A DNA stretch of 64,000 nt from Plecoglossus altivelis (GCA_036571765.1 BROE01000004.1:1338091-1402090), one strand, 5' to 3'; shown: positions 32,228 to 47,200, counted from the stretch's first letter. Program-made: numbers and translations. The notes: generated from the letters alone by a model not told the origin.

Positions 32228-35200
32228 GTACTTCAAATAGGTTGCATGTTTTCTCACATGGGCCATCATGCAACTCAGAAATGTAATTAATCGCGTGGGT
32301 TTATTTGTGGATGTGTTTTTTTTCCCCCTCTTCTTTTCTTCACACCTTTCTGTAGGCTAACCCAAAGGAGCTGGTGCTTGTGGATTCAACCTGTCGTAAC
32401 ATGCGCAGACTGGCGATGGCCGTGGCTTCCCAGAAGGCCGTTCTACTTGAAGGACCAATCGGATGCGGTAAAACAGCTCTGGTGGAGTTCATGGCGTCTG
32501 TTACCGGGCATACAAAAGCCACAGAAATACTGAAGGTTCAACTTGGAGATCAGACTGACAGCAAAGTGAGACAAACAACCATAGAACCAGATCAGTTTGA
32601 TGTTGTGTGTTTTCAGTCATAGTGAGTCTGATTATATTTTGGCTCATTTTGTGGCAGATGTTACTAGGGATGTATCGGTGCACAGACATCCCAGGGAAGT
32701 TTATTTGGCAGCCTGGCACCTTGACACAAGCTGTATCCAAAGGCCACTGGATCCTGCTTGAAGATATTGACCATGCTCCTCTCGATGTGGTGAGAACAAG
32801 TTCACTTCGATAATCACAAAGGAAATTCATGAATCGGGACAGGGAAATATGAATATGTAGTCTGCTCTTGGCTGTATTGTGGCTGTGTGATGGTTATCCA
32901 ACTGGTAACCTGAGTCCTGGCGTTGTGCTGTTCCTACAGATATCCGTTCTGCTCCCTCTCATGGAGAACAAGAAGCTGATGATTCCTGGGCGTGAAGACT
33001 GCATTGACGTTTCTCCAGGCTTCCAGTTCTTTGCCACGAGAAGGTATACAAACGTATATTTTTATAAACATCTGTGTATTGTTGACTTTGGAGGCCTGAT
33101 AAATTAACGGTGACCGTCGTGTATTTGTAGGATGTATTATAGTAATGGCAGTTGGTACCGGCCACAGAATAGCCACGCTTCACTCTTGGATAAGTACTGG
33201 ACTAAACTCCAGATGGGAAACATGGTGCGAGATGAGTTAAAGAAGGTAAGACATCTCAAATCCTGGAGTTGATCCACCTTTCTGTCTTAGTCTGGCTCTC
33301 AGTGGGGTTGCATCCATTTCCTCGTCTTTGAGGAACGGCGGCCGTTGTCATGACGACACCGTGTGGATCATGTGGTGGTTGTGCTGTTTAGGTGTTGGTG
33401 ACGAGGTACCCAAACCTGACCGTGGTGGTTGAGCGTCTGCTGGATATCTACTGCCAGCTGACCGGAGACAGACACCCTGAACACAGCGCTGCTTCCTTAG
33501 GCCACAGTCACACTGGCAGCCTTCAAGACCCTGAGGTGGCCCAGTATAAGCCAGAAGAGAAAACCACATCACTAGAGGGGAGAGACCTGTCCCTCAGGTA
33601 AGGGACACTAACTGATTCTGGATCCATATGCTTTCTGCATGATTTGTATCAAAATTAAAGTAGGTAATTTCTTAGTAGAAAATTATCGACCAATTTCTTA
33701 GAACAAATTCGCCATTCAAATATAAGCAGTTGTAGTTGAATTCATTGTTGAACATCGTTTTGCTTTCTGGCTATTACGGTAGTCTCACTACTGAAAGATG
33801 AACCAATTCACCCATCAATACCGTTTGCCTTTGGCACACAAGAATAAGATCCATTTTCATGCTCCTAATTCCAAGCCCTTCGGCCAAGTCCCAGATAGAG
33901 ATGTAAATGTGATGGTCCGTCTAAGAGGGGGGGAAGGGATGGGGGTGGAGGAGGGGGGGACAGGGAGGGGGGTGGAGGGAGGGGGGGGTAACTCTCCCCA
34001 ACTGAAACAGAACCTGCCAGTCCCCCCCCCCCAAGGACATTAATTAGCTTTCCACTGGGTGCTGCTGTGGTCGATAGCTGATTGATTGGATTGTCCTATG
34101 GACTGAGCTCTGACTACTGGTGCTTGTGTCGGTTTAGGACAACCTCATTAGATAACAAATTCATCCCCTTACATTTACATTGACCACTTGCCTGCCTACT
34201 TCAGCTTATCAAAAGGCTGATAGAATGTTTTCAGTTAAAGATTAGAAGAGGAAATGGAGACGCTGTCCTTCTGTCATTTTAGTTGTGTTCTCTTTGCATG
34301 GATCGATGCAGTTATGTTTACTGCCTTGAGCTGTTTAGGATCTGCAATGCCTTCATGCAGGGTTACGATTTAAATACATGTTTTTTTTATCATTTAGTAA
34401 TAATACTTTAAATGAATAATAATTGGAATCATTTTGAATCGTTTGAATACTTCAAATGAATAATCATTTAAAGTATCCAAACTAAGTGAACCAGGCGATT
34501 CTTCCGTGATAGCTTCGATGCATGGTCAGGAGTTATGGATTTTCCTGTGCGTGATGCTGCGTGTTTGTGCTGTTTCCAGGGACTTGCTGAAGTGGTGTGA
34601 CAGGATCACCGGTAACTTCGACAGCAGCTCCTCAGCTACTGCTCAGCATGTCTTCCTGGAGGTTCGCTCTTAATCCCATCATCAAACAATTACGTCCACC
34701 TGTTTCCAATAGAGCTCTCCTGCTTGCAGTTTGGATTCAAACACTTAATACAGCTGAATACCTCTACTACAGACCATCTGAAGTGTTTACACTTTTATTT
34801 TTATACATTGTCTGCTTTTTCCGCCCCAGGCTCTGGACTGTTTCACAGCGATGTTGTCACGACCAGAGAACCGTCTCAGGATGGCTGAGATCATCGGGAG
34901 CAAGCTCAATATCTCCAAAGAAAAGGTTCCACCATGCATGCTAACACACCTCATAACGTACCAGGAACCATGTTCCTTCAAGTCCTAGGGTTCCTTTGTG
35001 TCCTCGTACCAGGAACCATGTTCCTTAAAGACATCTGGTACCATGGGCGTGTTCCTTAATGTCATTGTCATTGTTCAAGTTCAAGTAGTTTATTTGTCAA
35101 TTTCTTTACATATACTGGACATATGAAGGAATCAAAATTGCGTTTCCCGCTATCCCATTTAAACAACTATGGACAGGACAGGACAACAATAAAAACAGCA

Positions 35201-38200
35201 ACAGGGCATTGGCATAGGAACAGGTGGAGGGATGGGAGAGATATGTCCCCTCCAATATTGGATAATGCTGCATGCCCCCCCCCACCCCCCTCCAAAAATG
35301 AGCCTATATGGCAGGTTATAAAAAAAAGTTCACTTTTTGAACTTTTATTTTGAAAGCACTACAGAGAAGGTATTGGGTTTTGCCAGGAAATCTGCCCCCC
35401 CCCCTCTTTGCCTAAAGTCCTGTGGTCCCTTGTCCCTAGGCACAGCATTTCTGCCAGATGTACCAGCCGGGCATCTCTGTGACTGAGCTGGAGGCTTCAG
35501 TGGGCAGGGTGGCCCTCGTTCGAAAGCAGAACGAAGTGGTCCGGCTGTTTGTGTAAGTTGGGTCTTTTGCTTCTCGTCCCTGGTGTCCCTGGTCTGTGTT
35601 TACACAATATATGTTCCAGTCACTGGGCCAACATTTAGTCAGGGCAGATAGACTCCCTGTTGGTAAATTGAATAAACATCAAATTGATCCTTAAGTACAC
35701 TATGGTAAACCAACAAATATTTTGGCTCTAAGCAAATTTCCCCAAAAGTATTGATTCTTTTTTTAGCCTGTCAGGTCTACTGAAATGCAGTCATTGTTCC
35801 GCTTTAAAGTGCAGCCCATTGTAAGAGTTTCAATAGTGGATAAAGTAAATTTAATTAAAAGGGTGTTTGATTAATTGTTTCAACTGTGGGTGAGTTCAAT
35901 GAAATGGGTGTTTATTGACTGCTGTTGTTTCAGTATGTGAGTGAAATAAATACATTCAACAGCTGTTTAACACAAAATAAACCTGTTTCCAGTTCAAAGT
36001 ATGGGTAGTAAAAATTAAAATAAGATCAGAATAAGTGACGTTACTTTACGTGTTGCACAGTGAGAAGCAGACCTTTGCAGCTACACGCCCGTCTGCCGTG
36101 CTGCTAGAGCAGCTAGCCGTCTGTGCTGTGAAAGGAGAGCCCATCCTGCTGGTGGGAGAGACCGGCACCGGGAAGACGTCCACCGTGCAGTACCTGGCTG
36201 GGCTTACAGGTGAGACACCAGAAGAGACCTCTTTGGCCATCCTCTGGTCTCTCGCTGATCTCTCCCTGATCTCTCTAACACATCCTTGGTCATCCTCTGA
36301 TCTCTCCCTGATCTCTCTAACACATCCTTGGCTGTCCTCTGGTCTCTCCCTGATCTCTCCCTGATCTCTCTAACACATCCTTGGCCATCCTCTGGTCTCT
36401 CCAACACATCCTTGGTCATCCTCTGATCTCTCCCTGATCTCTCCAACTCATCCTTGGCCGTCCTCTGGTCTCTCCCTGATCTCTCTAACACATCCTTGGC
36501 CGTCCTCTGGTCTCTCCCTGATCTCTCCAACACATCCTTGGCTGTCCTCTGGTCTCTCCCTGATCACTCCAACACATCCCTTCTCTCTGCTTCGATCCCT
36601 CCAGGACACAGATTAAGGGTGATAAACATGAACCAGCAGAGCGACACCGCTGATCTCCTGGGAGGGTGAGTCACTGAAGACCCTAGCCTAGTTCTTACCT
36701 GCACAGAGTCAAACACAAATGCACACCTGTTTCCCAGGGGATCAAGAGCCTCTTGGAAGAGGCTTACTTCCTATAGGGCACGAATGGTGAATCATTCTGA
36801 ATGAATCATTTGATGTCTAATGAATCATTTGATGTCTAATGAATCATTTGATATCTAATGAATCATTTTACATCAAATGAATCATTTTACATAGAATGAA
36901 AGGTTACATACTTAATGTCTCTGACATGGTCCCACACCTACCTGATCAGAAGGGAGCCCATCACTTGACATCGCTGTTGTGGATCTTTTCCAGGTACAAA
37001 CCTGTGGACCACAAGCTGATCTTGCTGCCTCTACGTGAAGCTTTCGAAGACTTGTTCTCTCAGTCGTACTCCCGCAAGCAGAACCTGACCTTCCTGGGCC
37101 ACGTCCAAACGTGCTTCCGAGGCAAACGCTGGCAGGATCTGCTCAAACTCATGGATCACGTGTGCAAGTCGGCGCTTACCAAAGAGTTGCAAGAAAAATC
37201 CAACGGTAATACCTTTAAGTTGATTTGAGCTTCAGCTACCTTTGTTGATTGGGCTTCAGTTTACTTTGTGACTTTTATCTGTTTGTATATTAATGTGGTT
37301 CTACTTTGTAATGCACTTTGTGATTGTATCTGTGAAAAGTGCTCTATAAATTAACTTTACTTACTTACTTACTTACCTGCCAATACTAAAAATCACCAGG
37401 TAATTTCGAAGCTAACAGATCGTAGCGTGCCTTGGTTCTGGCCTTGTGGTTGTAAATGTGGTGCGATGGTGTGTTTCTTCTCTCCAGCTGCGTTGTTGCA
37501 GGAGCAGTGGGAGGCGTTGGCGCTCAGACTGAGCCAAACGCAGCTGCAGATCAAAGCCTGTGAGACCGCCATGGTCTTCGCCTTCGTGGAGGTAACGACC
37601 CACAGAAGGAACCCTGCGGACGCACCTAGCTATGCTCATACAGGCGCCACTCAACCATAACACTGTGGTACTTAGAAGGATGTGTGTGTGTGTGTGTGTG
37701 TGTGCGTGTGTGTGTGTGTTTGTGCGTGCGTGTGTGTCTGTGCGTGTGTGTGTCTGTGTTTGTGCGTGTGCGTGTGTGTGTGTGTGTTTGTGCGTGTGTG
37801 TGTGTCTGTGTTTGTGTGTGTGTGTGTAGGGGACTCTGGCTCAAGCGGTGAAGAAAGGAGAATGGATCCTACTGGATGAGATCAACCTAGCAGCAGCTGA
37901 AACTCTGGAGTGTTTGAGCGGCCTTCTAGAGGGCAGCTCTGGCTCTCTGGTGTTGCAGGACCGTGGAGACACAGGTGACTTTACTACTGCCCCCTGACAG
38001 GATCACACCCCCTTCCTGCACCAGGATCCTAAACCAAACCCCCGGTGTATCTTACTGTGCTGGTGCAGGGACAACATTCCTGCAATGCGCTCAGTCCCCT
38101 TCTCTTCTTGGGGCTTGGCAGTCTGAGGTGTGGTGTTTTGATGAGGGAATGGGAGTAACACCTCTTCTCTTTGGGCAGAGCCTATCGTTCGCCATCCGGA

Positions 38201-41200
38201 CTTCCGTCTGTTTGCCTGCATGAACCCGGCCACCGACGTGGGGAAGAGGAACCTTCCTCTGGGGATCAGAAACCGGTGAGAAGCCCTTAAGACGACCAGG
38301 TGTGGTTGTGGTGGATGACTGGGAACCTGCGAGCGTCTTCATGACCTTCTCCTCGTGTTCCTGGTGTCCTACCCCCTGTTAGGTTCACTGAGCTGTACGT
38401 GGAGGAGCTGGAGAACGAGTCGGACCTAAGAATCCTGGTGTCGGACTACCTCAAAGGCCTGAACCCCTCCAGGGCCGTCATCAACGGCATCATCAGGTGA
38501 GGATGAGAAACACCGCTGGCTGAGACGTCACGCAGAGTATCCTGGCGTTGTTGTGCTGTACGGCTGAACTGGTGACTGTGTTTGCGTGTAGTTTTTACCT
38601 GGCGGTGCGTCAGGAGGCTAATGCCCACCTGGTGGATGGCACAGGACACAGGCCTCACTACAGCCTGCGGACACTGTGCCGGGCGCTCAAGTACGTGGCT
38701 TCCAACCCCTGCTACAGCGTCCAGCGCTCACTGTACGAGGTGAGCCAACAGGGGTCCACCCTAATCCTCACGACTGTCGCCGCCTGTGGTTGTCATGTGA
38801 CGTGCTGCGGTTGTCATGTGACTTGCTGTGGTTGTCATGTGACGTGCTGTGGTTGTGGTTGTCATGTGACATGTTGTGGTTGTCATTTCGTGACTTGCTG
38901 TGCTTGTGGTTGTCATGTGACTTGCTGTGGTTGTCATGTGACTTGCTGTGGTTGCGGTTGTCATGTGACATGTTGTGGTTGTCATGTCGTGACTTGCTGT
39001 GCTTGTGGTTGTCATGTGACTTGCTGTGGTTGTCATGTGATCTGCTGTGGTTGTCATGTGACTTGCTGTGGTTGTCATGTGATCTGCTGTGGATGTCATG
39101 TGACTTGCTGTGTTTCTGTCAGGGTTTCTGCTTGAGCTTCTTGACCCAGCTGGACCGAAGCTCCCATCCTGTCGTCCAGAATCTAGTTTGTCAACATATC
39201 CTGGCGGGAAACGTCAAGTGTTTGAAACAGGTAACGCAGCACGACCACAAACCACGTTCACGTAGCAACCGGACAGGAGTGGAGAGACTTCCTCAAAGTG
39301 GAAATCAAGTGATTCTAAGAAGCTGTCAGGAACCCCCGTCCTGTCTTGAACCCGCCTGATTTTCTGATCCACCGTGATAGTGAGCAGGTCTCCTGTGTGT
39401 CCTGCAGCCTATTCCAGAGCCCTCTGGGCGAGTCTGTGTGGAGATGGAGGGCTACTGGGTATCCCAAGGGGAGATGGAGCCAGCCTTGGACCCCAGCTAC
39501 ATCCTCACCTCCTCTGTCAAGCTCAACCTTCGTGACCTGGCCAGAGTGGTGTCCGCAGGGTAGGAAAACCTACACCAGCCCCCACCCCTCCAGCCCCCAC
39601 CCATCCAGCCCCCACCCCCTCCAGCCCCCACCCATCCAGCCCCCACCCTCCCTCAGAGATCAATCAATCTTTTCATCGATAACTGGGAAGCCACTCTCAC
39701 TGCCACGGCTTATTCTGTTCAGGGGAGTTACTGTCAGCGTGTTTCCCCTCTGAACAGAAGAAGAAGAGTAATCATCTAAGCAGCTGTTAAGCCTGGCTAA
39801 ACCACACAGCTTCAAATATCACAAAATGGGACTAAAAACAACATCAAAAATGTGCTTATTGGGATTATCAGTAGGGGGCTTCACCCGGCTAAGAGCCAAT
39901 TATCCTCTAACCCTTCACCACAGGTCAATTCAGTCCGCCTCAGGCACTTGACCGTTCCTATAGAGGTCAAGCTACAAAATCGCTTGTTTTCCCTGCAAAC
40001 GGGTTGTTTAGAGAATCACACCGTTTCTCTGACCTGGTCCAGGACCCATCCTGTCCTGATCCAGGGAGAGACGTCTGTGGGGAAGACCAGCCTGATCAGG
40101 TGGCTAGCGACCGCCACAGGGAACCAGTGCGTGAGAATCAACAACCACGAGCACACGGACATCCAGGAGTACATGGGCTGTTACTCCTCAGACGACGCGG
40201 GAAAACTAGTCTTCAAAGAGGGTATCGGATGTTTATGTGCAGCCCAGTCAAATCAGAAACGCCATTTCTATCCCTCCCACTAGAACCTCCATCAACATCA
40301 TAGTGTAACATTTCTCTGTGTGTGTGTGTGTGTGTGTGATCTCCCTCCAGGCGTTCTCATTGATGCTATGAGGAAAGGCTACTGGATCATCCTTGATGAG
40401 TTGAATCTGGCCCCCACCGATGTTCTGGAGGCCTTGAACCGTCTTCTGGACGACAACAGAGAGCTCTTTGTAGCAGAGACACAGGAAGTGATCCAAGCCC
40501 ATCCTAGATTTATGCTCTTCGCCACCCAGAATCCTCCAGGCCTCTACGGGGGGAGGAAGGTAGGCTTTGTGGCTCCAGTAGAGGAGTACTTCAGGGATCG
40601 GAGGGCCGAGAGTCAAGGGTGGCCAGATGTTTGAGCGTCTTTCTCTGGTTCCCCCCCAGGTCCTCTCCCGGGCCTTCAGGAACCGCTTCGTGGAGCTGCA
40701 CTTTGACGAGCTTCCGAGCGGTGAGCTGGAGATGATCCTCCACCAGAGATGCAGTCTCCCTCCATCCTACTGCACCAAGCTGGTCCAGGTCATGCAAGAC
40801 CTCCAGGTTAGCCCCCCCTGCCCCCCTCCCCCCTCCAGGGACACCATCCATCGCTGCATCACCTGGTCGCCGGCTGCCTGGCTGGGTTTGATAGCTCGCG
40901 TGACCTTTCGAATGTCTGCTCTAGTCTCTGCGCAGGGGGTCGTCAGTGTTCGCGGGGAAACACGGCTTCATCACCCTCAGGGACCTGTTTCGCTGGGCGG
41001 ACCGCTATAGGCTGGAAGAACAGACGGACGACTCGCGAGATTGGCTGCAGCATTTGGCCGACGACGGTAACAGCGGGGAGTTGTCTTTGTCTCCCTCAGG
41101 ACTCCTGATCCTCTGTGTTCTCCAGAGTTTGCAGTCGCGTCGTTGTCAAGTCACCGTTTGTGTGTCTGTCAGGCTTCATGCTGTTGGCAGGCAGAGTGAG

Positions 41201-44200
41201 GAAGGCAGATGAAGCAGCCGTCATCCAGTCCACCCTGGAAAAGCACTTCAAACGGAGAGTGAACGCTGACCCCCTGTTCTCTGAACAGCAGGTCACCACC
41301 CAGTTCAGTGAGTACGATCACAGAACAGACCAGCTCCGCTGCGTAAGAACAAACGCGCCTCCACGCCGTATTCTGACCGCAGAGCGACCCTCTTGTTCAG
41401 CTCAATAGGTCAACTGCACTTGTCTGTATTATTCAAGCACTCATCAATCATAACAAAATTGGAAATGGCTCTCAGCTGAACCAACGGTTGACATTTCAGA
41501 AGTACGTTACAAGTACAGACTCTTGAGGTGTTGAATAGCTGCGTTTCACGTAATTAGGAATGAAATCCTGTTAGCAGTTTCCTATTGAGTGTGAACACCG
41601 TAGTGTGTTGTGCTGTGTTGCATGCATGGCATCCTCTGATTACTAGGACATGTATTGGCCAGTGTGTTTGGACCTATTTAGAGAGCTCATGTGGTGTGCA
41701 CGCAGGTCCTTTCGTTGACAGCATCGCGGGCGTTCCTGAGGAGTTTCGGCACGTGGTTTGGACTCACAGCATGAGGAGGTTGGCCGTCCTGGTGGGTCGG
41801 GCCCTGCGGTTTGGAGAGTCGGTCCTTCTCGTTGGAGACACGGGGTGAGGAGACAAACCTGCCTCGTCTGATCTTGGACTGGAAAGGGAACTTCTGAGGG
41901 CAAAGTTTGTGTGTTTAAAAAAAATTTATTTTCGTATTTAATAGTTGTTGTTTTTGTTCTCAGGTGTGGAAAGACGACCATCTGCCAGCTGTTTGCTGCT
42001 CTGGCAGGGAAGCAGTTCTTTGCTCTGAACTGTCACCTGCACATGGAGACGTCTGACTTCCTGGGTGGGCTGCGGCCTGTCAGACACACTGGGACTCATC
42101 AGGTACAGGCTCACTAACGGAAAGTTCGAAACTGTTTGATGTTATGGAGGGTTTTACACATGGGAATTCATTTATATGATTTTTTTAAATGACTCGCTCT
42201 CAATTGCAGGTAAGCCTGTAAACTAGACTTAAATGTAGTCGAATCCTCCCCCATCTTGCAACATAAACTTGGTTACTGCCCTAGACAGGTACATCGACAC
42301 TAACTGGTACAGCAGATAGGAAGTCCTAACAGCCTTCTGGTACCTGGTACTACTAACAGTCCTGGTACTAACACCTGTCTCCTGGCACTAACACCTGTCT
42401 CCTGGTACTAACACCACCTGTCTCCTGGTACTAACACCACCGGTCTCCTGGCCCTACACCTGTCTTGCAGGTGGATGCAGAAGATGGCCGTCTGTTTGAG
42501 TGGCAGGATGGTCCTCTGGTCAAAGCTATGAAGCAGGCTGGGGTCTTCCTCATGGACGAGATCTCCCTGGCAGACGACTCTGTGCTGGAGAGACTCAACA
42601 GGTATGTACGCTCTCTCCCTCACCCCTCTCAGCCCTGCACACGCCAGTACTGCCAGAGCGCTGTGTGACCTTTGACCTTTTTCCCCTGGCAGCGTTCTAG
42701 AGACTGAGCGCTCCCTGTTGCTGGCTGAGAAGGGCAGCGGGGATGACGATGAGGTGGAGGTGATCACGGCAGCACCTGGCTTCCGTCTGGTGGCAACCAT
42801 GAACCCTGGAGGAGACTTCGGCAAGAAGGAGGTAACGTTCTGGAATCTTGGTCACTAACCACAATCAGATGGTTCCAAAAACCACAAGAGTTTGATGCCA
42901 TTTAAGTGTAACAGGAAACACTGTGGCATGAAGGTGCAAGGAATAAACATATGTGGATATTAATAAAAATAAAAAGGATATATAAAACAGAATGTATGAA
43001 TACAGTTTTAAAAGTATAATTCTAAAGAGCTAAACAATGTATATGAAGATCATCCATCATGACTTATTGTTATTTACTCTCTTGTTTTCTGTCTGTGCGT
43101 GTTTGCGTGTGCGTGCACGTGTGTGCGTGCACGTGTGTGCGTGCACGTGTGTGTGTGTGCACGTGTGTGTGTGTGTGCACGTGTGTGTGTGTGTGCACGT
43201 GCGTCTGTGTGTGCACGTGTGTAGCTTTCCCCAGCGCTCAGGAACAGGTTCACTGAGATCTGGTGCCCTCAGACCAACAGCCGTAGCGACCTGGTTCAGA
43301 TCATCCAGCATAACCTCCGCTCCGGTCTGGCCATAGACGGTACCACACCTCCTCCTACCTCTGCTTCACGTCTGCCCCCTCCCCCCTCTCTGACTGTGAC
43401 ACATGCCGTAACCTTGACAACGCGTCCTGTCACCCGCCCTGCAGGAGGAGACATCGCCGAGCTGATGCTGGACTTCATCGATTGGCTGACCCGGCAGGAG
43501 TTTGGCCGGCGTTGCATCCTGAGCGTGAGGGACATCCTGTCGTGGGTTCACTTCCTGAACGTGGTGTGCGAGCGTGACATGGATGGCTTTATGACCATGG
43601 GGGCGGAGGAGGACGAGGAGGAGGCTGAGTGGGATCTCAGACTGGACACCATCATCGCGTTTCATTCGCACGTGCTGTGTGTCTATTGTTCTGGGGTGTA
43701 CGCCGTGTGAACCTGCGTTTTTGCAGTCGGCTCATTTGGTCAGACAATAGCAGGCCACATGGGAACAGCAAACAGGCAATCGAGCCTAAAACCCAAGGAA
43801 AGTGTCTGGGTAATCTACATCGACCCCAAGTCGTCCTTCCACCTTCTTCTCTCCTCACCATAGCTCTCCCGGCGCCCATGCCTCCTCTTCCTTCATCTGC
43901 CCCGAGCCCTGTCTCCTCTCCTCATTCTCCTTGGCTGCAGCTCCTGCCTCCCCTCCCCGGCACATTCTCCTCTCTTCTCCAACTTCCCCGATTAGCGTGC
44001 CGCGATGCCACCAATCCTCCTTTCTTCCCCTCCTCCTTCAGCTATCCTTCCTAGCGATCCTCCTCCGCCGCCCCCCCTTTTCCTTCCTCCTCCCTCCTCC
44101 CTCTTTCATTCCTCCTCCTCCCCGCCCTCCTCCTCCTCCCCCCCTCTTCCTCCTCTTCCTCTTCCCTTCCCAGCCAGGTACGAGCGGCAATGGGAGATCT

Positions 44201-47200
44201 TACTACAGCTGCAGAATGCCCTTTTGCTGGCACCCGCCGGTGGCGTGTTTGTAGGAGGCTTCCTGCAGCAGAGACTGAGCAGCGTTACCCAGCTGGACCA
44301 GGAGATGCTGGAGGCCCTGCGTGTGTACGACACCACCCTGCCCCGAGAGCCCCAGCTGGGGGAAGACTTCTTCGGCATCGATCCCTTCTACATCGCTCTA
44401 GGTCTGGCCGTGTTCTCCTCCTGACTCCTTGTGCAGTTGTGTTTCCATAGCAGGTTCTCTCCCATGTCTACGAACGAAGTTCAACCTCATTTGTCTTTTC
44501 CCTCGACCCTCCAGGTCCAGCGACTGAGAACCGGAGCCTGTCAGACTACGCCCTGGCGGCGGGCACCACGGCGGTGAACGCCCAGAGGATCCTCCGTGCC
44601 CTGAAGCTCCAGAGGCCTGTGCTGCTAGAGGGCTCCCCCGGTGTGGGCAAGACCAGCCTGGTAGCAGCCCTGGCCAAGGCCTCTGGGAACCACCTGGTCC
44701 GAATTAATCTCTCAGAGCAAACTGTAAGCTCTGGTTCCCCCAGTTTCTCAGTGTTTGTTAGCTGGAATGCGTGTGGAGTCTCTTGTGCTGGTGTACAGTG
44801 TCTCAAAAGAGACATGTCACTCCCTGATGGGTTAATGATGTTGTTTTATCCTGAGGCAGGATGTGACCGATCTGTTTGGGACTGACCTGCCGGTGGAGGG
44901 AGGGAAGGGGGGAGAGTTCGCTTGGCGAGACGGTCCTCTTCTGGCAGGGCTGAAGGCTGGGCACTGGATAGTCCTGGATGAGGTCAGAAATCTCCCTCAA
45001 CCTTCTGGATTTTAGAGTGAAAACCTTTCTGTCATGGAATACGTTGGATGTGCGTAATAATAGTCCACACGACGCTGATATGAATGTTTTTTCTTTTCTT
45101 CTGTAGTTGAACCTGGCTTCTCAGTCGGTTCTGGAGGGTCTAAACGCCTGCTTTGACCATCGCTCAGAGATCTATATTCCTGAGCTGGGGATGACCTTCC
45201 AGGTACAGCACGAGAAGACCAAGATTTTCGGCTGCCAAAACCCCTTCATCCAGGGAGGGGGGCGCAAGGGACTGCCCAAGTCCTTCCTCAACAGGTTCAC
45301 TCAGGTACTGTAGACGTGAGCGGGTTAGGGTTAGGGACGTGGGCCAATCACCAGCAGGAACAAGATCGGGTTATCGTCATTATCATCATCATCATCCAGT
45401 ATGTGTAACTTTCGAGTCAAGGTTAGAGTGTAACCCTGTTATACTCATCCCTTTTCCAGGTGTTTGTGGACCAACTCACCAGCGACGACATGGAATTCAT
45501 CGGGGACTCAATTTTTCCCAACATCGACAAGCAAATCACCTCTAAAATGGTGCAGTTCAATAACCGGGTAAGTTAAGGATTGGTCTCCCGGATGGGCCAG
45601 GTCAGAGCGTGTGAGGCTTCGGTTCGGCCTGACCTCATCAGTCCCTCTTTGGCCTTGGTCCAGCAGGCTTAGATGTCCTCGCTTGACCCCATGTGCCAAC
45701 AAAGGACAATAACCTTCAGTTTGTCCAGCCGTTGGCGTGGTTCCCTAGCCCATAGAGCTATTTCGTGGACATTGCTTCACTATCTCAAGTTCACTACTGG
45801 CTTTGTCTCGTTTGGGGTGATTCTATGAGCTATTGAGCTCTCTGTGTGGTCTGCTGTCTTTTGAATACACAAGCCATTCGTCTCTTCTCAGCTTAGGTCA
45901 CAAACCATCTTTCTGTGTCCTGTTCTGTTTGTCCCTCCTCGCCTCAGCTTGTACAGGAAGTGTCTGTCGAGAGGAAGTGGGGTCAGAAAGGAGGCCCCTG
46001 GGAATTCAACCTGCGAGACATGTTCCGCTGGTGTCAGCTGATGCAAGCCGACCAATCGCCTGGCTTCTTTAACCCAGGCCAGCATGTGGGTGTGGTTTAC
46101 GCTGACCGGATGAGAACGGAGGCAGACAAAGCCCAGGTACGTACAGTCCCGCTGTTTACTGACCTCTAGTCTGGAGTTGGCGGTCAAACTTGAAACTCTT
46201 CTCATGAATACTCCTCTTGTCCAGGTGCTGTCGGTGTTCCGGAAGGTCTTTGGTGAAGATTTCGAGCCCTATACTGGTTCAAGGCAGTTCCACATCACAC
46301 CTCTTAACCTCCAGGTTAGTCACCTCCTCCACATCTCATTCAGAGCTACACAGAAACGCAGCTAAACCGTATTCACAGATATATTAACAGTATGTGATGT
46401 CACTCCCCCCCCTGCTGTGTTCCCCCAGGTGGGCTTCTCAGTCCTTCAGCGTAGTGGGGGGGCCCCAGTGGCTCTAGATCCCCCGCTGTCCATCACCCAC
46501 CAGGCCCTGCGACCCCTGGAGTCGGTGATGAAGTGTGTGGAGATGGGCTGGATGTCCATACTGGTGGGCCCCACAGCCAGCGGGAAGACCAGCCTGGTTC
46601 GGCTGTTGGCTCTGCTCACAGGACACAGGCTGAGGGTCATGGCCATGAACAGCGCCATGGATACCACAGAGCTGCTTGGAGGGTTCGAGCAGGTAACTGA
46701 TGGAGCTGGGAACAGCTGTGTGACATCCTGAAGACCACACCTATACCCCCCATGGAGCAGACTGGGATTTATAGCTCTGATTGATCTGATGTCTCTCCTC
46801 TTACACTGCTTCCTGCCAGTAGAGGTTGTGAAGAAAAACCTAGTACAGCGGTTCTTAACCTGGGTTCGATCGAACCCCAGGGGTTCGTTGAGTCAGTCTC
46901 AGGGGTTCGTTGAGTCAGTCTTCGGGGTTCGGCGGAGGTCAAGACACACACCTGACTCGTACGAGTTGAACACAGTGATGTTGAATCGCGGTTCATTTTG
47001 CTTACGAGTAAAATATATATACCTATGTTTTGAATTGTTAAAAAAAATCATATTTTATTTTTCCAATTAAGAAGGGCTTGGTGAATGCCCATATGAAAGT
47101 GGTGGGGTTCAGTACCTCCAACAAGGTTAAGAATCACTGGCCTACTGTTTACTTCCTTGTTGAACTAGCTGTGTTGCACTTGCTAGTTTCGTTTTGACCG

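Noticed and set aside
41290..41310. mdn1 exon 28 donor at CAG|GTCACC
   Set aside because: Weak site, and it ends in phase 0, incompatible with exon 29; TTCA|GTGAGT is stronger and in phase.
43670..43680. mdn1 exon 34 donor at GT 43677 as an explanation without frameshift
   Set aside because: It would give the right phase but loses the human-like segment and uses a weak GTGTGT site. Kept as the main alternative to the frameshift.
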